Under the pieces are notes generated by a model. The model had not been told where the DNA came from. It was given only the letters and a program-made list of their open reading frames with translations, and searched no databases. 64,000 nt of DNA from Carpediemonas membranifera (lineage: Eukaryota > Fornicata). Position numbers and translations under genes: made by a program. Below, one piece after another: positions 30,039 to 43,307 of the stretch. Position 1 is the first letter of the stretch, and each line of letters opens with the position of its first letter. The stretch is from contig JAHDYR010000053.1 of assembly GCA_019828565.1 (NCBI GenBank), positions 806,001 through 870,000 of the forward strand, written 5' to 3'.

Positions 30039-31210
30039 ATGGGGATCACTATGGGCACTTCCATTCGTCATTTGGGAAAAGTGCAGGATATGTCGCTTTT
30101 TCCTGAGGAAAAGCGGCCAAACATGGCGGATACGCGTGCGCTCGACCAAATTCGTGAGCTTTCGATGGAGTTAACTGATGACGATTATCGCAAGGTGCTC
30201 GAAAATGCCCTTGCGACGATTGCTCGGACGCAACGCTATAAGGCCCGCACGATGAGCGCCCTGCAGAAGAGGGCCATCCGCAAGAGCGGCGGGAATGCCT
30301 CCCAGATGCCCATGATGCGGTTTGTGCGCCTCTATTCTTCTTACCTAGGATCTTCACCGTGCCGGCAACTTCCGCTCGGGAGCTCTGCCGTGTGCCGGTG
30401 GGGGGTGTGATGGAGGGGTGCTTCACGAAGCAGGCAGACCAGCTCGCCGATGTGGTTCGACGGTGCTTGGCTGGCTACGTTAACTTCGTTGAGGTGCCCC
30501 TCGAGGGGATCTTCGATCACCTCTCCACCGGCACGCTGTGGAGCAAGGACGCAGGCGGCTTGCTCGATCTGTCAGCCGGCCTGCTGGTCCAGCTCCAGCG
30601 AGAGCATCGTGCGCTCCGCTTCCTGCGGGAGGCGTCTCGCAGCCGTGCCGAAACCGACTCCGGCATAGTCCGCGACGCCGTTGACGCCGGCGTTTTCGAT
30701 CTCAAGGGCAACGGCTCAAACAGGTACGTCACCCCGGAGACCCTGTTCTCGCTCTCCCGCGCTCTCGGCTGCGGCCAGAGCCTGGCCCGCCGCACCCTGT
30801 ACCGGGTCGCCGTCTTGGCCCTCGCCCCAGACTACTACCGCTTGTTCCTCCACGGGGAGCGTAGCGAGAACGTCTCAGTCACCGCCACTCACTGGGCCGC
30901 CCTGGTCGCTAACCTCCGCGCCATGGACGAGCTTCCGTCCCTGCCGGAGCGGCTCGGTCTGGCCATGCAGGTCTCTGACCCTGAGCGCGAGTACGAGGTC
31001 CTTGACGTGCTGGGTCACGAGATCCTGACGGCTGGATCCGACCGCCGACTCATTCTTCACGTTCAGTACGCGGGCTACACTGCCCCTACCTGCACTGGTC
31101 TGGACGAGACCCTCGCTGCCGTCAGCGTGGCTCGCGAGTATCTGATCGACTTTGAGCTCGAGGACTGGATCAAGGGCCCTGACGACGAGTCCGATGACGA
31201 CTACCAATAA
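30039..31210 (+). CDS. Antisense accessory gene of element 2b: spliced, chromodomain-like C-terminus
   Basis: Exon 1 is 30039-30319, intron 30320-30348 (29 nt), exon 2 30349-31210; 380 aa, apparently identical to the 2a copy. An intact frame in both independent insertions, including the intron, argues that the gene travels with the element as a functional part. Residues ~94-300 are helical with no recognised motif. The C-terminal chromodomain-like segment differs clearly from the element's own Pol chromodomain (YLVEWLGYEPDEASW), so it is not a simple copy of it. Possible jobs are targeting, silencing evasion or copy-number control; none is shown. Confidence 0.75.
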
Positions 31211-31229
31211 ATCTTGATTGAGAATCCGT

Positions 31230-34200
31230 TTACTGCCTGGAGTGCGCAGCACGGTGTAGTTCTCTCTGCTCAAGAAAGTCCTCAAACTTGTCACAGCCAT
31301 CGACATTCTCGAATGGCTCCCACGAAGCTTCGTCCGGCTCATAGCCCAGCCACTCAACCAAGTATTCGCGATTCTCGACCGGACCGGAGTCGGGCCGGGA
31401 CTTCACAATCTTGCTCGGTATATACTCGGCCGCAACAGTGTTAGCCAAGCGAGTAACTTGCTCCACGGACATGTCGCCGTGATCGAACGGGAGGACCCGG
31501 GAAGCGTCGACCCTGAACTGCTTCAGAGATTCAAGGTCACGCACAGTATAGGCAACAACCTTGTTGTACTCCTGGTGCACCGACACTAGTGCCATTGGGC
31601 CACGCAGGCCGGCGGCGAATTTGTCGGGTGGTCTGTCGGGGTAAGCCACCAGGACGTACGGAGTCGAAACCGTGGCACGGGCGTCCGGCCTGTACTGCTG
31701 TAGGAGCCGCTTGCTCTTAATGCGCTCGGCAGCCATGAGCCGGTACGCCTTGGCCTCGGACAGCCAGTCCTCTTGCTGGTCAACGATATACGTCTCACCC
31801 GGCGCGATAACGGTAATGTCCTTTGGCACTCGCATCTCGGTGCCATACAGGATCTCGGCTGGGGAGAGTCGAGTAGGGACTCGAGGGGTCGAGTTAACAA
31901 GGTATTGGGCAATCGGTAAGCTGTGGACCCAATCATTGGATCTAAACTGGTAACGACGTGCTGTCAGGATGGACTTAACCGACACATTCGCTCGCTCTAC
32001 TAACCCATTCGACTGGGGATGATGAGCCGTCGTCTTTCTCGTTGTAAACCCGAGTCGGGCACTCAGGTCGTTAAAGACTGCGTTGACGAACTGGGATCCT
32101 CCATCCGTCTGCAGTACCTTCGGTACGCCGTATCGGAGGACCCAGTTATTGACAAACGCCCTGGACGTCTCGACCGCTCGGGTAGTCTGGAGCGGGACAA
32201 GCTCAGTCCAACGTGAGCACATGTCTATTACAACGAGGATATACTTATAGGTCGTGCCGTCGACCGTGCACGAGGTAGCGGACATAGTGTCCATGGCCAC
32301 TCGGTCGAAGGGGTGCTCGACCGCGGTGTGCAAACCCGCATCGGAAGAGGCCGGGGGCTTACGCCTTAACTGGCATATTGGGCACTTGGCGATATAGTCG
32401 TCCACGTCCTTCTGGCGGACACGTACGCCCCAGTCTCGAAGAAGGTTCTTGGTCGCCCAGGCGGACAAGTGAGCCCCGGCGAAGTGATGCGCCTTCTGCA
32501 GCCTGTCCGCGACTTGGGTATCGAGGGTGTTAGCGAACACGCGAGAAAGGCCATCTGCTGCCCCGTTGTCAACACCCGGAACGTGACGTATGGTGAAATC
32601 GAGGTCAGCTAGTTGGTCGTACCATCTACGGACCTTGGGGTTGATGGACTTGGCCATGAACAGCAGGTTGCGGTGATCAGTACGGATGGTAAAGTGCGTC
32701 CACGAGAGGAATTTCCGCCAACGCTGGACGGCCAGGATGATTGCGTAGGCTTCCTGCTCTGTGGTACTCCACCTAGTCTGGACCGCGGAGAATGCGTGGG
32801 ACATGAAAGCGATCGGCTGCCCGTCCTGTAGTAATACGGCGCCGCATCCCACGTCTGAGGCATCGGTCATGAGGACATGTGTCGCGTCCGTCTTGAAGTG
32901 AACGAGGGAGACCCGCTTAAGGAGCTCGGCGATAACGTCGCCCAGGGCCGCTTGCTGACCCGGCCCACCGGGTTCGGCCTTGCCAGCCGACACCTGCAAC
33001 AGAGGATGAGCTCGGGACGCGAAGTTGGGCACGAAGTCACGGAAATAATTGAGGAAACCGACGAGTGCCTGTGCGGACCGCTTGCTGGTCGGTAGTTTCA
33101 GCTTCTTAATGTCGTCGATGCGGTCTTCGGCAATCCTCACGGTGTCTCCGGACACGAGTCGACCCAGGAACTCGACCTCAGCCGCGGCGAAGACGCACTT
33201 ATCGCGACCTAGGTGTAGGTCATACTCTTGGCAACGTTTCAGGACGTCCCATAGGTTCCTTATGTAGGAAGGCTCGTCCCGACCCATGACAATAATGTCA
33301 TCGATGTAAATAAGGCACTTCCCTGCCGAGATCAGGTCGGAGAAAGCCTGCTCCATGGCCCACTGGAAATGAGAACCAGCGTTACGCAGACCAAAGGGCA
33401 TAGTCGTGTACTCAAACCGTCCAAGGGGAGTCCCGAAGGCGGTCAGAGGACGAGAACGGTCCGTCAGTGCCACCTGATGGTAGCCGGCCTTGCAGTCGAG
33501 CGTAGCAAAGATGGTATTACCCCTGAGCTTAGCTAGACAATCCTCTATGATCGGGATAGGGTAGTTGAACGGGGGAGTCTTCGCGTTGACCAAACGGAAG
33601 TCGATAACGAACCGGGTACGGTCCTTCCCCTTTGGGACCAAGAATGCCGGTGAGGAGTAAGCCGATGCTGATGGCTGGATGAAGCCATGTCGGGACAGGT
33701 CGTCAAGGTGTTCCTGGAGAAGTGTCTTCTTCTCCGGCGGCATGAAGAACTCGCGGCTAAAGACGGGTTCATCATCAGACAAGACTAGATCGTAAGGGAT
33801 GAGCTTACTCGGACGCCCTACTCTGTCCTCGAACAGGCCGACAAACCGCGCGAGCAGTCTGTCCTGAAGGGAAGACGACTTGTCAGACAAGGTGAATAGG
33901 CTCAACTTCTGGGGAGTAATGACCGTTGAGACGTCTTCAGCCTGCTCGGCGTCATTGGCGTCAGACTCCTCGCAGTCGTCAATCTGAGGAAGGATCCCCA
34001 GGGTGACCATATCAGGGTACCCAATGATTAGATCGTACTCTGAGGGTAGGAGGTACGCACGAGTAGTAAAGGTGCACCCACGGGGGACCAGAGCTGATTT
34101 GGCAAAGGTTACTTCGGTGGAAATAGTCTGGTCGACTGTGATGACTCCAGCCGGTGTCGTCACCTCGACCGGGTCACAATGCAGGATCTTTTCGCCGGAC

Positions 34201-35270
34201 CTCTCGGCCACTTGCGGCGATATGAAGGTTGCTGACGCGCCACAGTCGAACAACATCGACTCTGCGCTGGTCCTGTATATGGATCCTGACACAATCGGAA
34301 GAGCCTGCGCTCTGCGTTTGCTAGACGCCGCGAAACAAGACAAATAAGAATAGTTCTGGACCTTTATACGGTCACAGAACTCTCTCTTGTGGCCCTCGCG
34401 CCCGCACTTCTCACACTTGGACTTGGGCTTCCGGCACTCGGGGCTGAAATGGCCCTTGCCCCCGCAGTTGTAACAGGTTGGGGTCGTGCTGGTAGGGCGA
34501 GCCCGATCGCGGGACCGCTTGTCCGGGCGGTGATGGTCATGCGGGCGGTCACGACGGTCGTAGGGGCGGTCTCGGCGGTCATCTCGGCGGTCACGACGGT
34601 CGCGCTGGTTACGGCTCTGGCCGCGTTGCGGATGGGCGCCTGGCACGGGCGCTGTCGGACGGCGCGACTGATCGGAGCGGATCGCCTCGGTGAACGGAGC
34701 AAGGTACTCAGCCGACTCGGCTACGTCGCGTGCCGTCTTCATGGTGTATTGCTGGGTCTCCGCCAGTGAGCAACCCTCAGTCTGCTCCTTCAGTCTGTAG
34801 TAGAGGGATTGGCCCTTCACAGCAAAGGCCCGCAAGTAGGCTTCACGAATGGTGTCATCCTCGTCCATGTTAAGGCACTCCAACAAGGTGTTGAACTGCG
34901 AGTTGAGCTTCGACACCTCGAGCGGCGTGAACGCCGCGATGCGCAGCCTGATAAGGTTCAGGCATTGTTCCTTTCTGGTGGGGCGCAAGGCAGCGGCGAG
35001 TCGCTGCATGATGATCTTCTCTCTGAGCTTGCGTGATGAAGTGGAAGGTTCGTCGTCATGTTGGTCACCCTGAGGAAGCGGAACCTCCTCTAGGGTCTCT
35101 AAGCCTAGCACTTGTGATGCATAGGACTGGATCTCCGGGCTTATAAGCTTGCGGAGCTTCGCCTTACCTCCTCTAGCCTTAAAGTCACGCAGTGACGTCG
35201 TAAAAGCTACGAAAGCGCTGAATGTTGCCTCTTTCAGGAGCGGCGCTTGTTTTTTCTGTTCTCTACCCAT
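31230..35270 (-). CDS. gag-pol polyprotein of element 2b, intact (1346 aa)
   Basis: One open frame. Gag is about 1-260 with an Arg/Asp-rich RDRRDRRDD stretch. Two CCHC knuckles begin at Cys266. The aspartic protease reads D342-C-G instead of the usual DSG/DTG. Reverse transcriptase has YIDD at 655-658. RNase H has its first Asp at 803. Integrase has an HHCC zinc site ending CPICQ and core D994, D1056, E1092, the standard D,D(35)E spacing. The chromodomain starts at about 1282 (YLVEWLGYEPDEASWEPFE). The start codon is only 16 nt from the LTR and the stop is 19 bp from the convergent antisense gene. The fused gag-pol frame is usual for chromoviruses. The element looks able to move, but that is not shown. 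Confidence 0.95.
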   Translation of the reverse strand: MGREQKKQAPLLKEATFSAFVAFTTSLRDFKARGGKAKLRKLISPEIQSYASQVLGLETLEEVPLPQGDQHDDEPSTSSRKLREKIIMQRLAAALRPTRKEQCLNLIRLRIAAFTPLEVSKLNSQFNTLLECLNMDEDDTIREAYLRAFAVKGQSLYYRLKEQTEGCSLAETQQYTMKTARDVAESAEYLAPFTEAIRSDQSRRPTAPVPGAHPQRGQSRNQRDRRDRRDDRRDRPYDRRDRPHDHHRPDKRSRDRARPTSTTPTCYNCGGKGHFSPECRKPKSKCEKCGREGHKREFCDRIKVQNYSYLSCFAASSKRRAQALPIVSGSIYRTSAESMLFDCGASATFISPQVAERSGEKILHCDPVEVTTPAGVITVDQTISTEVTFAKSALVPRGCTFTTRAYLLPSEYDLIIGYPDMVTLGILPQIDDCEESDANDAEQAEDVSTVITPQKLSLFTLSDKSSSLQDRLLARFVGLFEDRVGRPSKLIPYDLVLSDDEPVFSREFFMPPEKKTLLQEHLDDLSRHGFIQPSASAYSSPAFLVPKGKDRTRFVIDFRLVNAKTPPFNYPIPIIEDCLAKLRGNTIFATLDCKAGYHQVALTDRSRPLTAFGTPLGRFEYTTMPFGLRNAGSHFQWAMEQAFSDLISAGKCLIYIDDIIVMGRDEPSYIRNLWDVLKRCQEYDLHLGRDKCVFAAAEVEFLGRLVSGDTVRIAEDRIDDIKKLKLPTSKRSAQALVGFLNYFRDFVPNFASRAHPLLQVSAGKAEPGGPGQQAALGDVIAELLKRVSLVHFKTDATHVLMTDASDVGCGAVLLQDGQPIAFMSHAFSAVQTRWSTTEQEAYAIILAVQRWRKFLSWTHFTIRTDHRNLLFMAKSINPKVRRWYDQLADLDFTIRHVPGVDNGAADGLSRVFANTLDTQVADRLQKAHHFAGAHLSAWATKNLLRDWGVRVRQKDVDDYIAKCPICQLRRKPPASSDAGLHTAVEHPFDRVAMDTMSATSCTVDGTTYKYILVVIDMCSRWTELVPLQTTRAVETSRAFVNNWVLRYGVPKVLQTDGGSQFVNAVFNDLSARLGFTTRKTTAHHPQSNGLVERANVSVKSILTARRYQFRSNDWVHSLPIAQYLVNSTPRVPTRLSPAEILYGTEMRVPKDITVIAPGETYIVDQQEDWLSEAKAYRLMAAERIKSKRLLQQYRPDARATVSTPYVLVAYPDRPPDKFAAGLRGPMALVSVHQEYNKVVAYTVRDLESLKQFRVDASRVLPFDHGDMSVEQVTRLANTVAAEYIPSKIVKSRPDSGPVENREYLVEWLGYEPDEASWEPFENVDGCDKFEDFLEQRELHRAAHSRQ

Positions 35271-35286
35271 AGGTAAGTACTAGTAC

Positions 35287-35370
35287 TGTGGTTTGGAAGA
35301 GAAAGAGTTTACGAGTAAAAAGAGGTTTGGACCCTCCCAGGGATATTGGTAGATATTAATACTGACTACA
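35287..35370 (-). repeat. LTR of element 2b (upstream LTR, 84 bp)
   Basis: Same sequence as the 2a LTRs. On the element strand it ends CCACA and overlaps the palindrome AGTACTAGTACT (35276-35287). It is followed by the GATT duplication at 35371. Confidence 0.92.
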
Positions 35371-35374
35371 GATT

Positions 35375-35679
35375 CGCCCGAACTCCATGATATCTTGACC
35401 CCGATCCCCGTCCGCCTGCATCGTGCCGAGGATCAGCCTGTCCGGGAGGCGGGTCGTGCCGAGCGACAGCCTGTCCCGAACAGACGTGGGCCCAACCGTG
35501 AGAGAGTTGCCGCAGTTTTAGAAAGTGAGACAGAAACGATGGACCCCGACGCATTTGTCACATTCCGTGACCTCAATGCCGCTCTACAGCCGATTAATAA
35601 CAGGATCGAAGGAATTGAGAACAGGCTCGAAAGAATTGAGAGCAGCATCGTCGAGATTCTCCGTCGCTTGCCCGAATAA
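35375..35679 (+). pseudogene. Acidic coiled-coil protein gene of unit 1, 3' part
   Basis: Continues the frame broken at 29325 (SPELHDIL onward). It contains one RAEDQPVREAG block and one RIEGIEN heptad, so its repeat counts differ from units 2 (one and none) and 3 (two and two). Confidence 0.8.
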
Positions 35680-37338
35680 CAGAATGCTAGTGTAAATACC
35701 TTTGTAAAGATGCCTTGCGGTGATCGACGCGTTGGGCGCAGAGGTGCGCCGAAGAAGGGCATAGGAATGTCGCCCAAGCCGCTGTTGGCCAAGGATTGGG
35801 AGAAGTCATGGCAGTGAACAAACTTGGCTGCAGCGGTGTGGCAGACCCTGCCATTACCCACAATAAGGGCCGCCGCGATCGATCCGACTGTCAGTCAGAA
35901 CTGCAACGCGAGTATCACTTCGTGGGGGAACGTTTATCGGTGCTCGATAGCACGCAAGATGCCACCAGAGAAGCGCTTATCTCCGCATTCCTTGTCTCGC
36001 TCGCTGTACCGCCATGAAACACCGGGGAAATCCTCTCACAGCTCAAAGACGCCTTCTTAAGCCACTTCAACGAGCAAATGCCGATGATCCATGACGTAGA
36101 GAGTAGTATTGCACCCAAGCGCGCCTCTTCTCTCGAATCCCTCATCGCCACGCACTCCAAGATCCTCTCGAATCATTCGCGCAAACCCTCCTCGACCGTG
36201 CCCGCTCGATCCACACCAGTTCCCCCCGCTGTCCATGAACGTCGAGCTCGCCGATGGAGAGGACCTCCCGGTCGCCATGCACACGCTAAACCAGGGCGCG
36301 GTGCGGGCGGTGCTCATGCAGACCGGGGCAGCCCCGCGACAACCGAGAGCCAGCTGGAAAGGAAGATGCTGACTAATTCAGAGTTACAGTCTCGTTTGCT
36401 TTCATTGCAAGAAGTTCTATTCTGCGGTGAACATTGCAACAAGAGACGGCATCATCGCCAACAACGACGTGCACCATCACCTCTACACCGGAAGGTTGTT
36501 CGAGATGATGCCAGGCGAGACTGGCCACACCCGAGTCAACGCCCCAACTGTCTCCCTGGGCGTTTGGTCTGGGGTCTTTCCTGGTCATACTTGCACCCCC
36601 GCGTGGAATCTACGTGCTCGATCGCACCCAGTGGCAAGACATTCAGTTCGATCAGACACCACCGGAGTATTTCATGTGTGCCCGAGACGGATACTTCACC
36701 CAATGCCCACGGTGGGAACAGTTCGAAGAAAGCGTGCCCCTTTGGCACAAGGATGATCTTCTTCGGGATGCAGTGTCACTCGGCTGCGTGCTAGTTACCC
36801 CCGTTGGTCATGTGGCTGCGGGGCGGGTCAGGCAGTTTATTGTAGGGCCCGACTGTGTTGACTCAGCCATGTTTTTGTGCCACTGCCTCCGAGAGTTGAC
36901 CGTGTTGTTAGCAGTACAGTTTTCAGCGTCGTTGTCAGTGGGTCACAGCTGATCATGTCTGGGTCGACCCCATCGACCTTTTCAAAAGCCTGGGGTGGTT
37001 CCCGGACACAACGAGGAAGACGCATGTCTGACGCCAACTCCACTACAGTTCCAGCGCCGTGTGACGCGTTTCTTCTGTGACAACGTCAGATACGTCGCTG
37101 TGACTGGCCAGGAGTCGATCTGTGCCGCTGAGATCCCGATGAAGCGGCGGGCCAGCGTCACCACAGTTCTCCCATTTGCCGTGGCAGCCGTGGCGACCGA
37201 GCGTAGCACGCGCTTCCTCCCTGTTCAATCTGACGACGGACGCCACTCCAGAACCGATTGGTATGCCAGCTGAAACGGCAGCTGCAACTATTGCAGTGGT
37301 CGACATCGAACCAGGAAATAACAGATAAAACTTTAAAC
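35680..37338. other. Unit 1: stretch of short or broken ORFs before GDH copy 2
   Basis: Same content as 39879-41537 in unit 2: a 35-codon ORF, an overlapping 69-codon ORF, then coding-like stretches in changing frames, including MNVELADGEDLPVAMHTLNQ and a cysteine/tryptophan-rich stretch. The latter is broken here by an extra C near 36556. No product is recognised. Probably one or two decayed genes. Confidence 0.5.
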
Positions 37339-39035
<1,697 letters not shown>

Positions 39036-39038
39036 CTG

Positions 39039-39052
39039 CAATAAATATTTTC
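39039..39052 (+). promoter_or_regulatory. AT-rich box upstream of the acidic coiled-coil gene (unit 2)
   Basis: CAATAAATATTTTC, about 56-69 bp before the ATG at 39108. The same box is in units 1 and 3. Element 2a is inserted exactly here in unit 1. A core-promoter role is likely from position and composition only. Confidence 0.3.
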
Positions 39053-39107
39053 TGTGACCGTCCTCTTGACATGCTACAAAACCTATTGGTCCTCACAGGC
39101 GAAGAAC

Positions 39108-39878
39108 ATGCCAAGAGGACGTAACTTTTCAATGTTTGTTTCTCTTTTGGGGGATAATGTCGATGGGGCAATTTCTGCCGCCTGTGGCGCAGTTCGGGCC
39201 GAGTTGCAGAGATTGCAGAGACGAGGCACAACTCAGCGGGCCCACATCGCCATCACCGCCGTGCGCCAGAGTTTGCATCGGCCCGCTCGGGATGGGGTCC
39301 ATTACTTCGACCAAGTGGCCCCTGCCCGTCGCCTTCGCCGCCCGCGACAGGCTGACCGCCAGCCTGATGACGGACCAGCCGCAGCTGTGCAGCAACAGGG
39401 TTCCGGAAACACTACACAGGGGGACGGCGAGGAGGATGGTATGGCATTTGGCGACACCGACGATGACAATATCGGAGGGTACCATGCCTACAGCCCTGCC
39501 TCTGATGCCGGACCTGCCGTACCTCAAGACAACATCTCATTCGTTGGTTGGGATGACGGATTTGGGTTCGACGGTGGTTTTGATGGTTTTGATTCGCCCG
39601 AACTCCATGATATCTTGACCCCGATCCCCGTCCGCCTGCATCGTGCCGAGGATCAGCCTGTCCGGGAGGCGGGTCGTGCCGAGCGACAGCCTGTCCCGAA
39701 CAGACGTGGGCCCAACCGTGAGAGAGTTGCCGCAGTTTTAGAAAGTGAGACAGAAACGATGGACCCCGACGCATTTGTCACATTCCGTGACCTCAATGCC
39801 GCTCTACAGCCGATTAATAACAGGCTCGAAAGAATTGAGAGCAGCATCGTCGAGATTCTCCGTCGCTTGCCCGAATAA
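39108..39878 (+). CDS. Acidic coiled-coil protein of unit 2 (256 aa), unknown function
   Basis: Not recognised. Start chosen at 39108 (MPRGRNFSMFVSLL); an earlier in-frame non-ATG start at 39054 is unlikely. Residues 1-75 are helical and basic. About 90-165 is an acidic, Gly/Asp/Phe-rich low-complexity stretch ending GFDGGFDGFD. Then comes RAEDQPVREAG/RAERQPV and a C-terminal coiled coil (INNRLERIESSIVEILRRL). The acid-plus-aromatic stretch resembles transcription activation domains, but only in composition. Each copy in the array has a different number of the short repeats. Confidence 0.55.
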   Translation: MPRGRNFSMFVSLLGDNVDGAISAACGAVRAELQRLQRRGTTQRAHIAITAVRQSLHRPARDGVHYFDQVAPARRLRRPRQADRQPDDGPAAAVQQQGSGNTTQGDGEEDGMAFGDTDDDNIGGYHAYSPASDAGPAVPQDNISFVGWDDGFGFDGGFDGFDSPELHDILTPIPVRLHRAEDQPVREAGRAERQPVPNRRGPNRERVAAVLESETETMDPDAFVTFRDLNAALQPINNRLERIESSIVEILRRLPE

Positions 39879-39908
39879 CAGAATGCTAGTGTAAATACCT
39901 TTGTAAAG

Positions 39909-40216
39909 ATGCCTTGCGGTGATCGACGCGTTGGGCGCAGAGGTGCGCCGAAGAAGGGCATAGGAATGTCGCCCAAGCCGCTGTTGGCCAAGGATTGGGA
40001 GAAGTCATGGCAGTGAACAAACTTGGCTGCAGCGGTGTGGCAGACCCTGCCATTACCCACAATAAGGGCCGCCGCGATCGATCCGACTGTCAGTCAGAAC
40101 TGCAACGCGAGTATCACTTCGTGGGGGAACGTTTATCGGTGCTCGATAGCACGCAAGATGCCACCAGAGAAGCGCTTATCTCCGCATTCCTTGTCTCGCT
40201 CGCTGTACCGCCATGA
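39909..40216 (+). other. Two small overlapping ORFs of unit 2 (35 and 69 codons)
   Basis: The first ORF (39909-40016) starts MPCGDRRVGRRGAPKKG and is basic. The second (40007-40216) starts MAVNKLGCSGVADPAITH; the two overlap by 10 bases around ATGGCAGTGA. After the second ORF's TGA the same frame stays open for more than 200 codons from 40217. Such overlaps are seen in compact viral genomes and in decayed genes alike. Both are conserved in units 1 and 3. No function can be given. Confidence 0.3.
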
Positions 40217-41537
40217 AACACCGGGGAAATCCTCTCACAGCTCAAAGACGCCTTCTTAAGCCACTTCAACGAGCAAATGCCGATGATCCATGACGTAGAG
40301 AGTAGTATTGCACCCAAGCGCGCCTCTTCTCTCGAATCCCTCATCGCCACGCACTCCAAGATCCTCTCGAATCATTCGCGCAAACCCTCCTCGACCGTGC
40401 CCGCTCGATCCACACCAGTTCCCCCCGCTATTCATGAACGTCGAGCTCGCCGATGGAGAGGACCTCCCGGTCGCCATGCACACGCTAAACCAGGGCGCGG
40501 TGCGGGCGGTGCTCATGCAGACCGGGGCAGCCCCGCGACAACCGAGAGCCAGCTGGAAAGGAAGATGCTGACTAATTCAGAGTTACAGTCTCGTTTGCTT
40601 TCATTGCAAGAAGTTCTATTCTGCGGTGAACATTGCAACAAGAGACGGCATCATCGCCAACAACGACGTGCACCATCACCTCTACACCGGAAGGTTGTTC
40701 GAGATGATGCCAGGCGAGACTGGCCACACCCGAGTCAACGCCCCAACTGTCTCCCTGGGCGTTTGGTCTGGGGTCTTTCCTGGTCATACTTGCACCCCCG
40801 CGTGGAATCTACGTGCTCGATCGCACCCAGTGGCAAGACATTCAGTTCGATCAGACACCACCGGAGTATTTCATGTGTGCCCGAGACGGATACTTCACCC
40901 AATGCCCACGGTGGGAACAGTTCGAAGAAAGCGTGCCCCTTTGGCACAAGGATGATCTTCTTCGGGATGCAGTGTCACTCGGCTGCGTGCTAGTTACCCC
41001 CGTTGGTCATGTGGCTGCGGGGCGGGTCAGGCAGTTTATTGTAGGGCCCGACTGTGTTGACTCAGCCATGTTTTGTGCCACTGCCTCCGAGAGTTGACCG
41101 TGTTGTTAGCAGTACAGTTTTCAGCGTCGTTGTCAGTGGGTCACAGCTGATCATGTCTGGGTCGACCCCATCGACCTTTTCAAAAAGCCTGGGGTGGTTC
41201 CCGGACACAACGAGGAAGACGCATGTCTGACGCCAACTCCACTACAGTTCCAGCGCCGTGTGACGCGTTTCTTCTGTGACAACGTCAGATACGTCGCTGT
41301 GACTGGCCAGGAGTCGATCTGTGCCGCTGAGATCCCGATGAAGCGGCGGGCCAGCGTCACCACAGTTCTCCCATTTGCCGTGGCAGCCGTGGCGACCGAG
41401 CGTAGCACGCGCTTCCTCCCTGTTCAATCTGACGACGGACGCCACTCCAGAACCGATTGGTATGCCAGCTGAAACGGCAGCTGCAACTATTGCAGTGGTC
41501 GACATCGAACCAGGAAATAACAGATAAAACTTTAAAC
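40217..41537 (+). other. Unit 2: coding-like but broken stretch
   Basis: Coding-like segments hop between frames: 40277-40993, 40434-40571 (MNVELADGEDLPVAMHT), 40626-40760 continuing after an extra C in another frame at about 40813-41097, and about 41158-41472. Unit 3 has the Cys/Trp-rich part in one piece. Read as a gene or genes with several frameshifts or unrecognised introns; the 29-nt length did not rescue the frames that I tested. Confidence 0.4.
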
Positions 41538-43043
<1,506 letters not shown>

Positions 43044-43307
43044 TTATAGGTTATTGGCCTGTGTTATCACGGATATACTGGGAGACGCGAACCCTCTTCG
43101 ACTCTATCGTTGTCGGTGTCGACTCACGCATAATTTTCGAAGCTTTGGATCATTCCTCCTGGCCAGGACAGCTGGCCTTGGTCGTCGGGTCGAGAAGGAC
43201 TATGTCTGTGGTATCTGGCTGCACGCGAGAGTACACTGCAATAAATATTTTCTGTGACCGTCCTCTTGACATGCTACAAAACCTATTGGTCCTCACAGGC
43301 GAAGAAC

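Larger units (their letters stand above)
29326..35370 (-). mobile_element. Chromovirus element 2b, full length, intact, ambisense
   Basis: 6045-bp copy of the 2a family in the same orientation, 562 bp from 2a, inside the acidic-protein gene. The target duplication is GATT (29322-29325 and 35371-35374), so this is an independent insertion and not a duplication of 2a. The gag-pol and antisense frames are both open. The downstream LTR has its outermost 10 bp (TGTGGTTTGG, plus strand) repeated in tandem (29326-29345). No other difference from 2a stands out apart from the G-run. Confidence 0.95.

Noticed and set aside
30039-31210. Envelope-like third ORF making elements 2a/2b retrovirus-like
   Set aside because: It is on the opposite strand, has no signal peptide, membrane span or glycoprotein features, and ends in a chromodomain-like segment.
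29326-35370. Elements 2a and 2b as one segmental duplication
   Set aside because: They have different target duplications (ACAC and GATT) and different flanks, so they are separate insertions.
40590-40618. 29-nt intron candidate in array unit 2 (GTTACA...GCAAG)
   Set aside because: It has the right length and ends, but splicing it leads to a stop codon in every upstream frame that is open.
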